From the NCBI GenBank assembly GCA_026192395.1, contig WACF01000001.1, forward strand, positions 2,726,309 to 2,790,308: 64,000 nt of DNA, written 5' to 3'. Made by a program: the position numbers and the translations under genes. Of the stretch, positions 47,688 through 57,028 are shown piece after piece (the first letter of the stretch is position 1; each line of letters begins with the position of its first letter). The notes beneath the pieces were generated by a model. It did not search any database, was not told where the DNA came from, and saw only the letters and a list, made by a program, of their open reading frames with translations. This DNA is from Proteobacteria bacterium 005FR1 (GTDB lineage Bacteria; Pseudomonadota; Gammaproteobacteria; Pseudomonadales; Cellvibrionaceae).

Positions 47688-48421
47688 CTCAGCTACTCGT
47701 CAGCGCCGAGCACATCTACCTGCGGCGCAGTGGCCGTGATTTGCTTGCGGATGCCAGCCTGTCAGTGGCGGCCAACGAGGTGGTCACTTTGATCGGTCCG
47801 AATGGCGCTGGCAAGTCCACCCTCATCCGGGTGATTCTCGGTCTGATCAAGCCCGACCGGGGTAAGGTGCGCCGCAGCGAGCGGCTGCGCATCGGCTACA
47901 TGCCTCAGCGCATCGCCATTGACCCGAGCTTACCGCTGACCGTGGAGCGTTTTCTTTCTCTGCTTGGCAAAGACAAGGGTCGTCTGCAGCACTGCCTTGA
48001 GCTGACCGGCACGGCGCGATTGCGCCAGCAGGCCGTGCAGTCTCTTTCCGGCGGCGAGCTGCAGCGGGTGTTATTGGCGCGTGCGCTTTATCGCGATCCT
48101 CAGTTGCTGGTGCTGGACGAACCCGTTCAGGGCGTCGATGTGTCCGGCCAGGCGGCGCTTTACAGATTGATCCAGCAGATCAAGGGCGAAACCGGCTGTG
48201 GAGTGCTGATGGTGTCGCACGATCTGCATCTGGTGATGGCTTCCACGGACCGGGTGGTTTGCCTGAATCAGCACGTGTGTTGCGAAGGGAGCCCGGAAAG
48301 CGTCAGCAGCAATCCCGCCTATCTGCAATTGTTTGGCGAGCAGACGCCAGATGTTGCCATATACACTCACCAGCATGATCACAGCCATGATCACGGTGAC
48401 TCGACGGATTGCCAGCGATGA
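47684..48421 (+). CDS. znuC: Zinc ABC transporter ATP-binding protein
   Basis: 245 aa from ATG 47684 (ATGA overlap with zur). Walker A IGPNGAGKSTLIRVI, Q-loop MPQRI, signature LSGGELQRVLLARALY, Walker B LVLDEPVQGVD and switch VSHDLHLVM. The C-terminus ends in HQHDHSHDHGDS, a His-rich zinc-binding tail typical of ZnuC. Confidence 0.96.
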   Translation: MTQLLVSAEHIYLRRSGRDLLADASLSVAANEVVTLIGPNGAGKSTLIRVILGLIKPDRGKVRRSERLRIGYMPQRIAIDPSLPLTVERFLSLLGKDKGRLQHCLELTGTARLRQQAVQSLSGGELQRVLLARALYRDPQLLVLDEPVQGVDVSGQAALYRLIQQIKGETGCGVLMVSHDLHLVMASTDRVVCLNQHVCCEGSPESVSSNPAYLQLFGEQTPDVAIYTHQHDHSHDHGDSTDCQR

Positions 48422-49206
48422 TAATCCCGGAATTTCTCCTGAACGCGGTTCTCGCTGGTCTCGGTGTGGCGGCAGTGGCTGGGCCGCTCGGCTCCTTCGT
48501 GGTCTGGCGAAGAATGGCCTATCTGGGTGATACCCTCGCCCACTCCGCACTGCTGGGCGTGGCACTTGGGCTGGCCCTGGCAGTCAGCATCAATATGGCA
48601 GTGGTAGTGGTATGCGCCGGCCTGGCGATTTTCTTCGTCATGCTGCAGAACAATCAGACACTCGCCACTGACACCTTACTCGGCATTCTGGCGCACTCGA
48701 GTCTGGCGCTCGGATTAGTGGCCGTCTCCCTGCTTAGCGACAACACCGTTGATCTATACAGTTATCTGTTTGGGGATTTGCTGGCAGTCTCGACCCGCGA
48801 CGTGCTGACCATCTTTGCTGTTAGTGCCACGGTACTGGTGCTGCTCGGTATCTTCTGGCGCCGATTGCTTGCGATGACTGTTCACGAAGAGCTGGCTCAA
48901 GTGGAAGGCGTCAATGTGGCTCTGGTAAGGACAATGCTGATGCTGATCATGGCGCTGGTGATTGCTATCGCCATGAAAGCCGTGGGAGTACTGCTTATCA
49001 CCGCCCTGATGATAATCCCTGCGGCGGCCAGCCGGCGTCTGGCTCGCAGCCCGGAACAAATGGCCGCGTTTGCCGCGCTGCTGGCGAGCATCGCGGTGAT
49101 TGGCGGCCTCGCGGTTTCGTTCTACTGGGATACACCGGCGGGACCGTCGGTGGTTTTGTGTGCCAGCGCGCTATTCCTGCTCTCGCTGGCAAAACCGCAG
49201 CACTGA
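48418..49206 (+). CDS. znuB: Zinc ABC transporter permease
   Basis: 262 aa from ATG 48418 (ATGA overlap with znuC). Several membrane helices of the ABC-3 family, with the RRMAYLGDTLAHSALLGVALG block near the start and the coupling-helix region AMTVHEELAQVEGVNV. VGVLLITALMIIPAAASRRLA is the typical late block. Last gene of the zinc operon, convergent with the SCO gene. Confidence 0.95.
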   Translation: MIIPEFLLNAVLAGLGVAAVAGPLGSFVVWRRMAYLGDTLAHSALLGVALGLALAVSINMAVVVVCAGLAIFFVMLQNNQTLATDTLLGILAHSSLALGLVAVSLLSDNTVDLYSYLFGDLLAVSTRDVLTIFAVSATVLVLLGIFWRRLLAMTVHEELAQVEGVNVALVRTMLMLIMALVIAIAMKAVGVLLITALMIIPAAASRRLARSPEQMAAFAALLASIAVIGGLAVSFYWDTPAGPSVVLCASALFLLSLAKPQH

Positions 49207-49232
49207 ACAACGCGATCAGCTCAGGGGTGACG

Positions 49233-49886
49233 CTAGTTACTCAGGACGATGGACTGGTAGGTGGTTTTCAGGCGCGCCAGCGTGAAGGGTGGCTTGAAGA
49301 AGCCGTGGTATTTGCCCTCGGGGTTGATCAGTACGATCTGCTCTCCATGATCCACCTGGTAGTGGTCCCCGTGAGCACTGCCCTCGGCGGTGCTCTTCTG
49401 GAAGCCGATGTGGAGTTGGTTTGAGAACAGCTTGATTGGCAGGAAGTCGCCAGTCACCCCGACGAATTCGGGATTGAAGCGCGGAACATATTCCGCCAGC
49501 ACTTGCGGCGTGTCCCGTGCGGGATCCACAGAAACCATCACCACCTGAGTTTGCTCTCGGATCTTCGGCTCCAGCTGCCCGTACAGTGAATCCAGCAAGG
49601 CCAGCGTGGCCGGACAGAAGCCATCGCAGTGGGAGAAACCGAAAAACAGCAATGTCCACTGGCCAGTCAGGTCTTCGCGGGTGAAAGCCTCGCCCGTATG
49701 CGCCACCAGTTGGAAGCCCTCGATCGGCTTGGGCTCTTCGAAGGTGATGGCGCCGTTGTTGACCAGCTCCTTCACCGACATGATCCGCGGCTGGGTCATG
49801 GTGTAGACGAAGGCGGTGAGCACAAGGGCTATCAGCCCCAGTACGATGAGAACGGTTTTCAGAATACCGCGTTGCGTGTTGTCCAT
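49233..49886 (-). CDS. SCO1/SenC family copper chaperone
   Basis: 217 aa. An N-terminal membrane anchor (TVLIVLGLIALVLTAFVYTM) then a thioredoxin fold with copper ligands in FGFSHCDGFCPATL (CxxxC), MVSVDPARDTPQVL and late His in YQVDHGEQIVLINPEG. It delivers copper to the CuA site of CoxB or reduces its Cys. Last gene of the assembly part of the cox cluster. Confidence 0.94.
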   Translation of the reverse strand: MDNTQRGILKTVLIVLGLIALVLTAFVYTMTQPRIMSVKELVNNGAITFEEPKPIEGFQLVAHTGEAFTREDLTGQWTLLFFGFSHCDGFCPATLALLDSLYGQLEPKIREQTQVVMVSVDPARDTPQVLAEYVPRFNPEFVGVTGDFLPIKLFSNQLHIGFQKSTAEGSAHGDHYQVDHGEQIVLINPEGKYHGFFKPPFTLARLKTTYQSIVLSN

Positions 49887-49928
49887 GGACTTACTTCTTC
49901 GAAAAATCAGACGGGCTAATACGGTCAG

Positions 49929-50861
49929 CTATGATGCGGACAGTGCCAGGGCCTGGCCCTGAATCGGCAGCAGATAATGGTCGAGTAACATGATGACGAA
50001 TAGGGCCATCAGGTAGACGATGGAATACTTGAAAGTATCCATGCCAGCGCTGCGCCGCTCTGTCAGCAGCATCACCAACGACCAGTAGATGAAGCCGATT
50101 CCCAGAACCACAGCGCCCAGAAGATAGAGCCAGTTCAACATACCGGTGGCATACGGCAGCAAAGTGACCGCGAACATGATCATGGTGTACAGAAAGATAT
50201 GCACCTTGGTGTAGCGGATGCCGTGAGTAACCGGCAGCATCGGTATGTCGGCCTTGGCGTACTCATTTTTCCGATGTACCGCCAGTGCCCAGAAGTGAGG
50301 CGGTGTCCAGGCGAAAATGATCAGGACCAGCAGCAAGGCGTGACCACTGATTTCACCGGCTACCGCAGTCCAGCCAAGCAAGGGCGGCGCCGCGCCGGCG
50401 AGACCGCCGATCACGATATTTTGAGGCGTCGCCCGTTTCAGGAACATGGTGTAAATGAAGGCGTAGCCCACCAGAGAAGCCAAGGTCAGCCAGGCGGTAA
50501 GCGGGTTGATGAAGACCAGCAGAACTGCCATGCCGAGCAACCCGGTCGCCAGCGCAAATATTGCGGCCTGCATCGGCTCGACGCGCCCCTTTGCCAAGGG
50601 CCGGTTGTGGGTGCGTGCCATTTGCTGGTCCACATGGCGGTCGACCAAATGGTTTACTGTTGCCGCCGAGCCAGCGCAGAGCGCGATACCGATGTTACCC
50701 AGAATGAGGACATCCAGCGGCACCATCCCGGGAACCGCCAACAGCATCCCGATCACCGAGGTGAGAATCATCAGCGCCACTACCGTGGGCTTGCACATTT
50801 CCAGGTAGTCTCGCCAGCTGGCTTGGATGCCTTCTTCCATTGCTAACTCTTGCTTGCTCAT
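49929..50861 (-). CDS. ctaB: Protoheme IX farnesyltransferase (heme O synthase)
   Basis: 310 aa, about nine membrane helices of the UbiA superfamily. The first Asp-rich motif NHLVDRHVDQQMARTHNRPL and the loop FAWTPPHFWALAVHRKNEYAKADIPM are intact. It adds the farnesyl chain to heme b to give heme O. The gene for heme A synthase (ctaA), normally adjacent upstream, is absent: only 27 bp separate this gene from the next one. Confidence 0.96.
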   Translation of the reverse strand: MSKQELAMEEGIQASWRDYLEMCKPTVVALMILTSVIGMLLAVPGMVPLDVLILGNIGIALCAGSAATVNHLVDRHVDQQMARTHNRPLAKGRVEPMQAAIFALATGLLGMAVLLVFINPLTAWLTLASLVGYAFIYTMFLKRATPQNIVIGGLAGAAPPLLGWTAVAGEISGHALLLVLIIFAWTPPHFWALAVHRKNEYAKADIPMLPVTHGIRYTKVHIFLYTMIMFAVTLLPYATGMLNWLYLLGAVVLGIGFIYWSLVMLLTERRSAGMDTFKYSIVYLMALFVIMLLDHYLLPIQGQALALSAS

Positions 50862-50888
50862 AAATATCTTTGCCCGTCGGAATGGCGC

Positions 50889-51518
50889 TTAGTTCGAGGT
50901 TTTGATCAGAAATTCCAGGTCGTCCAGCAACTGGTTTCCGCTATGTTGCGGGCCATAGGCCAATCCAAGCGCGCCGTAACGATGGAGTACGTAGTAAGCC
51001 TCTCCATCGAAATTCGCCGGAAGTTCCGGGCGGGCATCGAAAGCCTCGCGCCATTGTTCCGCGTCGCCCCGCAAGTAAATTAGGTCCGGATGTTCTTCGG
51101 AGAGATATTGCTTGAAATCTGCTCTCTCGCCCTCTCCGAGCTGCACGAATACCCGCTCCAGTTGTTCACGGTCCCCCGCCAGCCGCGTCCGGACCTGCCG
51201 GGTGATGTATAGGGTTTCACGACAAGCGTCGTCGCATGCTCCAGCCACCGGGATCATCAGTCGGAACTTGGGCTCCTGCTCGGCCAGCGCCCAGGGGCTG
51301 CCGCCTTCGGTTTGGAACTCGAATTCGGTCATCACCACCGGATCCCTGACCAGTATGCCCTCGTTGGTAGTCGCCTCAGGGATGCCGAATCCGGTGTAGT
51401 ACATGATGTAAGGTACTATCGTGGCCAGTATTGCGATCGCGATGATGATCAGCAAGGGCCTGGCGTTCTTGGCTCTGGAGACAGTTTGCTCGGTCACGTT
51501 CTTACCAGTATCTCTCAA
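50889..51518 (-). CDS. Membrane-anchored Sco-like protein of the cox cluster
   Basis: 209 aa. One N-terminal helix (LLIIIAIAILATIVPYIMYY) followed by a periplasmic domain. It has a CxxxC in VAGACDDACRETLYITRQVR, as in SCO proteins, but I see no matching late His ligand. Proteins of this kind are encoded between surf1 and ctaA/ctaB in Pseudomonas-type cox clusters. A copper or thiol role in oxidase assembly is inferred from position and motif. Confidence 0.8.
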   Translation of the reverse strand: MRDTGKNVTEQTVSRAKNARPLLIIIAIAILATIVPYIMYYTGFGIPEATTNEGILVRDPVVMTEFEFQTEGGSPWALAEQEPKFRLMIPVAGACDDACRETLYITRQVRTRLAGDREQLERVFVQLGEGERADFKQYLSEEHPDLIYLRGDAEQWREAFDARPELPANFDGEAYYVLHRYGALGLAYGPQHSGNQLLDDLEFLIKTSN

Positions 51519-51533
51519 TTTGACAATCGTTCT

Positions 51534-52268
51534 TTATCGCCGCCGGGCAACGGCCCTCAGTACCTGAGCCAAATTGGTGTTGGCGAAGACAAACCAGATC
51601 ACCAGGGCTATTGCCATGGCAAACCACTGTACAGCGTAGCCCAGATGTTTTTCGGGCTGCACGTTAATCGGCTCCCAGCTGATTTGCAATGCGCCAGGCG
51701 CATTTTCGTCCAGGCGAATCACATACGGGAAAATCTCACGGCTCAGTGCGTCGGCGAACTTGTCCATCTCGACCGCCTGTGCGACAAGCGGCCAGCTCGC
51801 ATCGGTGAAATCCTGCTCCGCCAGCAGGAAAGGGTCCCCTAGCGGCACATAAACGGAGCCGGTTGTCGTAACCGGACCGTCGGGAACCGGCACCTCGGGC
51901 AGCGCGCGTCTATCCGGCTGACCCTTTATCCAGCCCCGATTCACCAGCACCCAAATTTCTTCCTCAGTGCGGAACGGCATCAATACTTCATACCCGACCT
52001 GTCCGGCCCGCACCCGGTTGTCGAGAAGAAAATACCGCTGACGGTCGAATTGCCCGGTGAGCTTGATCGGCGTAAAAGCCAGATCGTGTTCGGCCTCGAC
52101 TGCATCGATGGGGACCGGCTCTTGCTGTTGGCGGGCGAGAAAACTTGCCTGAATCGCTCTCTTGTCATCGGCTCGCTGTAATTGCCAGTTACCAAGCGCG
52201 AGGAGAACCGGCAGCACCAGGACAGCAAGGATGGTGACTTTGATGTTAAGACTGAGCGCAAGCCGCAT
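51534..52268 (-). CDS. SURF1 family cytochrome oxidase assembly protein
   Basis: 244 aa. Two membrane helices, one at each end (ILAVLVLPVLLALGNWQLQR and VQWFAMAIALVIWFVFANTN), enclose a periplasmic domain with RYFLLDNRVRAGQVGYEVLMPF and VLVNRGWI, the SURF1 pattern. It helps insert heme a into subunit I. The usual Pseudomonas-type position, next to DUF2909. Confidence 0.92.
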   Translation of the reverse strand: MRLALSLNIKVTILAVLVLPVLLALGNWQLQRADDKRAIQASFLARQQQEPVPIDAVEAEHDLAFTPIKLTGQFDRQRYFLLDNRVRAGQVGYEVLMPFRTEEEIWVLVNRGWIKGQPDRRALPEVPVPDGPVTTTGSVYVPLGDPFLLAEQDFTDASWPLVAQAVEMDKFADALSREIFPYVIRLDENAPGALQISWEPINVQPEKHLGYAVQWFAMAIALVIWFVFANTNLAQVLRAVARRR

Positions 52269-52364
52269 CGTTCAGTTTATCCTCGCAGTCGTTTCCGACA
52301 GACCACTGAGCTAGAATGGCCCTTCGATTCACAGCCTGTTAGGCACCGACAGCGGATACTCAGT

Positions 52365-52586
52365 ATGTGGCTGAAAATCATCATCGTCCTGTTGTTTCTA
52401 GCGATCGTGGCCAGTCTCAGTAGTGGTCTGGTCTTTCTGCTGAAGGACATGGGCTCGTCATCCAAGCGAACCCTCTACGCACTTGGAGTCCGGATCACGC
52501 TTGCCGCTTTGCTCCTGCTCTGTATTTGGTATGGATACTATTCTGGCATTCTGTCCAACACGGCGCCTTGGGCGGGCCAGTACTGA
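52365..52586 (+). CDS. Small twin-transmembrane protein (DUF2909)
   Basis: 73 aa from ATG 52365. Two helices, LKIIIVLLFLAIVASLSSGL and LGVRITLAALLLLCIWYGYY, joined by a short loop with KDMGSSSKRTLYA, the DUF2909 pattern. It is the only plus-strand gene inside the cox cluster, between surf1 and coxC. Role unknown; oxidase assembly or stability is a guess from position. Confidence 0.87.
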   Translation: MWLKIIIVLLFLAIVASLSSGLVFLLKDMGSSSKRTLYALGVRITLAALLLLCIWYGYYSGILSNTAPWAGQY

Positions 52587-52619
52587 TTAACTCAAAGTCT
52601 TCATTTTTCTCGCTAAGAT

Positions 52620-52647
52620 AAAAAAGCAGGCCGAAGCCTGCTTTTTT
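52620..52647. terminator. Bidirectional rho-independent terminator
   Basis: Stem AAAAAGCAGGC / GCCTGCTTTTT with a CGAA tetraloop, extendable by one A-T pair. It ends both the minus-strand coxBA-ctaG-coxC transcript and the plus-strand DUF2909 gene. The downstream assembly genes therefore probably have their own promoter. Confidence 0.93.
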
Positions 52648-52674
52648 ATTGTTTTTCGATGCTGCAGCGAGTCG

Positions 52675-53574
52675 CTATGATCCGAGGATATAGACGAAGA
52701 TAAACAGACCCACCCAGACAACATCCACGAAGTGCCAGTACCAGCTCGCCGCTTCGAAGCCGAATGCATCATCGTGCTTGAAATGGCCTTTCAGGCCACG
52801 CAGCCACATTACCAGCAGCATAAAGGTACCCAGCGTTACGTGCGCACCGTGGAAGCCAGTCAGCATGAAGAAGGTCGTTCCGTAAACACCCGCATTCAGT
52901 GTCAGTCCCAGTTCCTCGTAGGCGTGAACATATTCTTCCACCTGCAGAATCAAGAACGCGATGCCCAATGCAACAGTGGCCCCCAACCAGATGTTGAACA
53001 TCTTGCGGTTGGCATTCTTCAGCGCAGTATGCGCGAAGTGCACGGTGAAGCTGGATGTCAGCAGAATGATGGTGTTGATCAGCGGAAGCCCTGCCCAGCC
53101 CATCGGTTCATGAGCGCCGATGAAGCGAGCTGCAGCTTCGCCTTCGCGCACCTGTTCCGGCGTAGTCAGCAGTGGCCATTCGTTTTCGAAGCCTTTCCAC
53201 AGCAACTCGTTGGTCATAGCGCTGTGACCCTCGCCGGCCAACCAGGGCACGGCGAACTGTCGCAGATAGAACAGAGCGCCAAAGAAAGCCGCGAAGAACA
53301 TGACTTCGGAGAAAATGAACCAGCCCATGCCCCAGACGTAAGAACGCTTCAGCTGGTCGTTGTTGAGCCCGGCAAGGTTTTCCTTGATGACCGTACTGAA
53401 CCAGGTCCACATGACCGACGCAAGCACCAGCGCGCCGGCAAAGAAAACGGTCATTCCCGATTCGCTGCCATTGATCCATCCCGCGGCCCCGAATACGGTG
53501 AGGAACATGCCCAAGCTGGCAAACAGCGGTAGTTTGCTCTGCTCAGGAACGTAATAGCTGCCTTGAGTCGCCAT
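52675..53574 (-). CDS. coxC: Cytochrome c oxidase subunit III
   Basis: 299 aa from ATG 53574 (MATQGSYYVPEQSKLP); an in-frame start 24 bp upstream is also possible. Seven membrane helices. Conserved blocks GWFIFSEVMFFAAFFGALFY, SSFTVHFAHTALK, FMLTGFHGAHVTLGTFML and SWYWHFVDVVWVGLFIFVY, where the last holds the conserved His. It stabilises the proton-pumping core. Confidence 0.95.
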   Translation of the reverse strand: MATQGSYYVPEQSKLPLFASLGMFLTVFGAAGWINGSESGMTVFFAGALVLASVMWTWFSTVIKENLAGLNNDQLKRSYVWGMGWFIFSEVMFFAAFFGALFYLRQFAVPWLAGEGHSAMTNELLWKGFENEWPLLTTPEQVREGEAAARFIGAHEPMGWAGLPLINTIILLTSSFTVHFAHTALKNANRKMFNIWLGATVALGIAFLILQVEEYVHAYEELGLTLNAGVYGTTFFMLTGFHGAHVTLGTFMLLVMWLRGLKGHFKHDDAFGFEAASWYWHFVDVVWVGLFIFVYILGS

Positions 53575-53645
53575 TATGTACTTTCTCCACTTTAGCAATC
53601 AGTGGTATGCCCACTGTAGTCAGATTTAATGCTGTAATCGTCAGG

Positions 53646-54215
53646 CTAGCGCTGAGTCATCTTTTGTTCGTTCGCCACTTCCGTGATATCGAAAATAGTA
53701 TAGGAAGCGGTAATATTGGTAATGCTCTTGGGCAGGTTCGGATCAACATAGAACTGCAGCCCCATATCCGCACTTTCGCCCGGAGCGAGTGGCTGGCTCT
53801 CGAAACAGAAACACTGCACCTTCTTAAAATGTTCGGCCGACGAGCTGGGTACGAAGCTTGGAACAGTCCGAGATACCATGTGCTTGTCGGTGGTGTTCTT
53901 GGCGAAATAGCTCGTGTAGGCAACTTCTCCCGGATGAACTTCGATTACCGCATCATTGGGCCGAAATTCCCACGGCATTCGCTCGTTGTTGGTGGCCATG
54001 AAAGTGATTCGAATCGTTCGGCTGGTATCAACTTCCATCTCCGAATTCTCATCCACGGCGACCAGCGAGCCCCGGGGATCGATGCCCAGGATATCGCAGA
54101 AGACGTAGTAGAGTGGCGGCATCACGTAAACAGCAAAGGCGAACATCGCAACTGCGAGGACCACCAGCTTAGCCGCTGTCTTGGCAACACTGCTGTTTGA
54201 TTCTGTCTCTGCCAT
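53646..54215 (-). CDS. ctaG: Cytochrome c oxidase assembly protein CtaG (Cox11)
   Basis: 189 aa. One N-terminal helix (LVVLAVAMFAFAVYVMPPLYYVFC) and a periplasmic beta domain. The copper-binding CFCFESQPLAPGESADM (CxC) and FYVDPNLPKSITNITASYTIFD are the family signature. It loads the CuB site of subunit I. Between coxA and coxC as usual. Confidence 0.96.
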   Translation of the reverse strand: MAETESNSSVAKTAAKLVVLAVAMFAFAVYVMPPLYYVFCDILGIDPRGSLVAVDENSEMEVDTSRTIRITFMATNNERMPWEFRPNDAVIEVHPGEVAYTSYFAKNTTDKHMVSRTVPSFVPSSSAEHFKKVQCFCFESQPLAPGESADMGLQFYVDPNLPKSITNITASYTIFDITEVANEQKMTQR

Positions 54216-54297
54216 CGCCTTTACCTCTCTGGCGGAAGCAGCCTGGTGCCACCTCCCTAAGGAAGCGGCACCGGAGCTGGGCTTACTTTACTTACTC

Positions 54298-55851
54298 TTA
54301 CTTCACCTGCGGGGGCGTGCTGAAGGTGTGGTAAGGAGCCGGTGACGGCACGGTCCATTCCAGACCTTCTGCACCGTCCCAAACCTTGTCCTTCTCAGCT
54401 CGCTTGCCAGCAAGAATCGTGTTGATGACATTGAACAGCAGCATCAACTGGGACATACCGAACATGAATGCACCGATGCTGGACAGCATGTTGAAGTCGG
54501 CGAACTGCAGTGCGTAGTCGGGAACCCGTCGCTGCATGCCCGCCAGACCAACGAAGTGCTGCGGGAAGAAGGTCAGGTTGAAGCCGATGAAGGCAATCCA
54601 GAACTGCGTCTTGCCCAGCGTCTCGTTGTACATCTTGCCGGTCCATTTGGGCAACCAGTAGTAGATGCCCGCGGTGAGACTGAAGATCGCACCGGCCACC
54701 ATGGTGTAGTGGAAGTGAGCCACTACGAAGTAGCTGTCGTGGTACTGGATGTCGGAGGGAGCGATACCCAGCATCAGACCGGTGAAACCACCCATGGTGA
54801 ACAGGATCACGAAGGCGATCGCAAACAGCATGGGCGTCTCGAAGGTCATGGAACCACGCCACATGGTGGTAATCCAGTTGAACACCTTCACACCGGTGGG
54901 TACCGCAATCAGCATGGTGGCGTACATGAAGTACAGCTCACCAGCCAGCGGCATGCCCACGGTGAACATGTGGTGAGCCCATACGATGAAGCTCAGGAAG
55001 GCGATACTGGCGGTTGCGTAAACCATTGAGGAGTAACCGAACAAGGGCTTACGCGAGAAGGCCGGAATCACCTGAGAAACCACACCAAAACCAGGCAGAA
55101 TGATGATGTATACCTCGGGATGGCCGAAGAACCAGAATACGTGCTGGAACAGTACCGGATCACCACCACCAGCAGCGTCAAAGAACGATGTGCCGAAGTG
55201 GATATCCATCAGCATCATGGTCACCGCACCGGCCAGTACCGGCATAACCGCAACCAGCAGGAAGGCGGTGATCAGCCAGGTCCAGACGAACAGCGGCATT
55301 TTCATCAAGGTCATGCCAGGCGCGCGCATGTTAAGCACCGTGGCGATGATGTTGATGGAGCCCATGATGGACGATGCACCCATGATATGCACGGCGAAAA
55401 TAAAGAATGTCACCGAGGGTGGAGCATAGGTGGTCGACAATGGAGCGTAAAACGTCCACCCGAAGTTAGGCGCACCGCCTTCCATAAAGAAGGTTGATGC
55501 CAACATCAGGAAGGCGAATGGCAGAATCCAGAAGCTCCAGTTGTTCATGCGCGGCAGCGCCATATCGGGCGCACCGATCATCAACGGGATCATCCAGTTC
55601 GCCAGACCCACGAATGCGGGCATGATCGCACCGAACACCATCACGAGGCCGTGCATGGTGGTCATCTGGTTGAAAAATTCCGGCTCTACGAGTTGCATGC
55701 CGGGCTGGAACAATTCCGCGCGGATGACCATCGCGAAAGCGCCGCCCAGCAGGAACATCGCAAAGCTGAACCACATGTACATGGTTCCGATGTCTTTGTG
55801 GTTGGTAGTAAACAACCACCGACTGATGCCTTTAGCAGGACCGTGTGCCAT
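54298..55851 (-). CDS. coxA: Cytochrome c oxidase subunit I
   Basis: 517 aa, twelve membrane helices. Heme ligand TTMHGLVMVFGAIMPAF; CuB/Tyr cross-link block FQHVFWFFGHPEVYIIILPG; IVWAHHMFTVGM with two CuB His; HDSYFVVAHFHYTMVAGA with the heme a3 and a ligands. The K- and D-channel residues look present. An aa3-type (or heme O-bearing) proton-pumping terminal oxidase. Confidence 0.97.
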   Translation of the reverse strand: MAHGPAKGISRWLFTTNHKDIGTMYMWFSFAMFLLGGAFAMVIRAELFQPGMQLVEPEFFNQMTTMHGLVMVFGAIMPAFVGLANWMIPLMIGAPDMALPRMNNWSFWILPFAFLMLASTFFMEGGAPNFGWTFYAPLSTTYAPPSVTFFIFAVHIMGASSIMGSINIIATVLNMRAPGMTLMKMPLFVWTWLITAFLLVAVMPVLAGAVTMMLMDIHFGTSFFDAAGGGDPVLFQHVFWFFGHPEVYIIILPGFGVVSQVIPAFSRKPLFGYSSMVYATASIAFLSFIVWAHHMFTVGMPLAGELYFMYATMLIAVPTGVKVFNWITTMWRGSMTFETPMLFAIAFVILFTMGGFTGLMLGIAPSDIQYHDSYFVVAHFHYTMVAGAIFSLTAGIYYWLPKWTGKMYNETLGKTQFWIAFIGFNLTFFPQHFVGLAGMQRRVPDYALQFADFNMLSSIGAFMFGMSQLMLLFNVINTILAGKRAEKDKVWDGAEGLEWTVPSPAPYHTFSTPPQVK

Positions 55852-55861
55852 TGTTTACCTC

Positions 55862-57028
55862 CTATTGATTCTGCTGCTGAACGACGTCCACAGGCTGGAC
55901 CTGGTCGCCCATGTTGTTGCCGAACGCGTTACGCTGGAAGGTCACCACGGCGGCGATGTCCACCGGAGACAGCTGGGCACCGAAGGCCTGCATTGCAGTC
56001 CCGGGAACACCATTGAGTACCACATCCAGATGCGCTTCGAGCGGGCCGGTAGCAACCGCACTGCCGGCAATCGCCGGGAAGGCTCCCGGTACGCCCTGAC
56101 CCTGAGCGCCGTGGCACGCTGCACAGGAACGGTTGTAAACGCCTTCGCCGCGCTCATAGAGGTCTTCAAACGTGAAAGTCTGAGCGGCCAGTTCGCGCAG
56201 TTCGGCGGCAGCGGCTTGCTCCTGAGCGATCCACTCGTTGAATTCTGCCTGCTCTACCGCCTGAACGACGATGGGCATGAAACCGTGATCGCGGCCGCAA
56301 AGCTCGGCACAGACACCGCGATAAATGCCCGGCTCTTCAATGTAGGCCCAGCTCTCGCGGACGAAGCCCGGAATCGCGTCGCGCTTGATACCCAGCGCAG
56401 GCACCCACCACGCGTGAATCACGTCGTTGGCAGTCACCAGGAAGCGGATTTTCTGCTTCACGGGCACAACCAGGGGACGGTCCACTTCGAGGAGGTAGTT
56501 CGGAATAGTGTTGACGTCGACACCTGAACCCAGCTGACGGGCGGCATTACTGTCTTCGTGCAGGTTGGAGAAGAAGCTGACTTCCTTTCCGAGGTACTCG
56601 TACTGCCACTTCCACTGATATCCGGTCACGACCACATCGAGATCTACCTCGGTATCGGTATCGTACATGTGAATCAGGGAGCGGGTGGCTGGGATGGCCA
56701 TTACCACAAGGATGAGGAAGGGAATCGCGGTCCAAAAGATTTCCAGTCCCAAATGCTCATGGAAAGTGGACGGCTCGCGGTTCTTGGAACGGCGGTGTGC
56801 GTAGATGGTGTACGCAAGAGCGCCGAATACGATTACGCTGATTGCCACGCAGATCCAGAAAATCAGCATGTGCAGGCCGTAAATCTCCTGGCTGACGGGT
56901 GTCACCCCAGGAGTCATGTTCACCTGCCAACGCTCCACCTCGTCCGCTACCGCCTGATGGCCGAGCATGCCCATCAAGATCGCGGAACCAAGCAGTTTGT
57001 GGAAAAGCGGTTTTGCTCTTCTCAACAT
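55862..57028 (-). CDS. coxB: Cytochrome c oxidase subunit II with C-terminal cytochrome c domain
   Basis: 388 aa. Signal peptide and two helices, then the cupredoxin CuA domain with DVIHAWWVPALGIKRDAIPG, CAELCGRDHGFMPIVV (CuA ligands C-x3-C-x3-H-x2-M) and then a linker to a c-type heme domain with CAACHGAQGQGVPGAFP. This caa3-like fused subunit II is common in marine gammaproteobacteria and Pseudomonas. It starts the coxB-coxA-ctaG-coxC operon. Confidence 0.96.
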   Translation of the reverse strand: MLRRAKPLFHKLLGSAILMGMLGHQAVADEVERWQVNMTPGVTPVSQEIYGLHMLIFWICVAISVIVFGALAYTIYAHRRSKNREPSTFHEHLGLEIFWTAIPFLILVVMAIPATRSLIHMYDTDTEVDLDVVVTGYQWKWQYEYLGKEVSFFSNLHEDSNAARQLGSGVDVNTIPNYLLEVDRPLVVPVKQKIRFLVTANDVIHAWWVPALGIKRDAIPGFVRESWAYIEEPGIYRGVCAELCGRDHGFMPIVVQAVEQAEFNEWIAQEQAAAAELRELAAQTFTFEDLYERGEGVYNRSCAACHGAQGQGVPGAFPAIAGSAVATGPLEAHLDVVLNGVPGTAMQAFGAQLSPVDIAAVVTFQRNAFGNNMGDQVQPVDVVQQQNQ

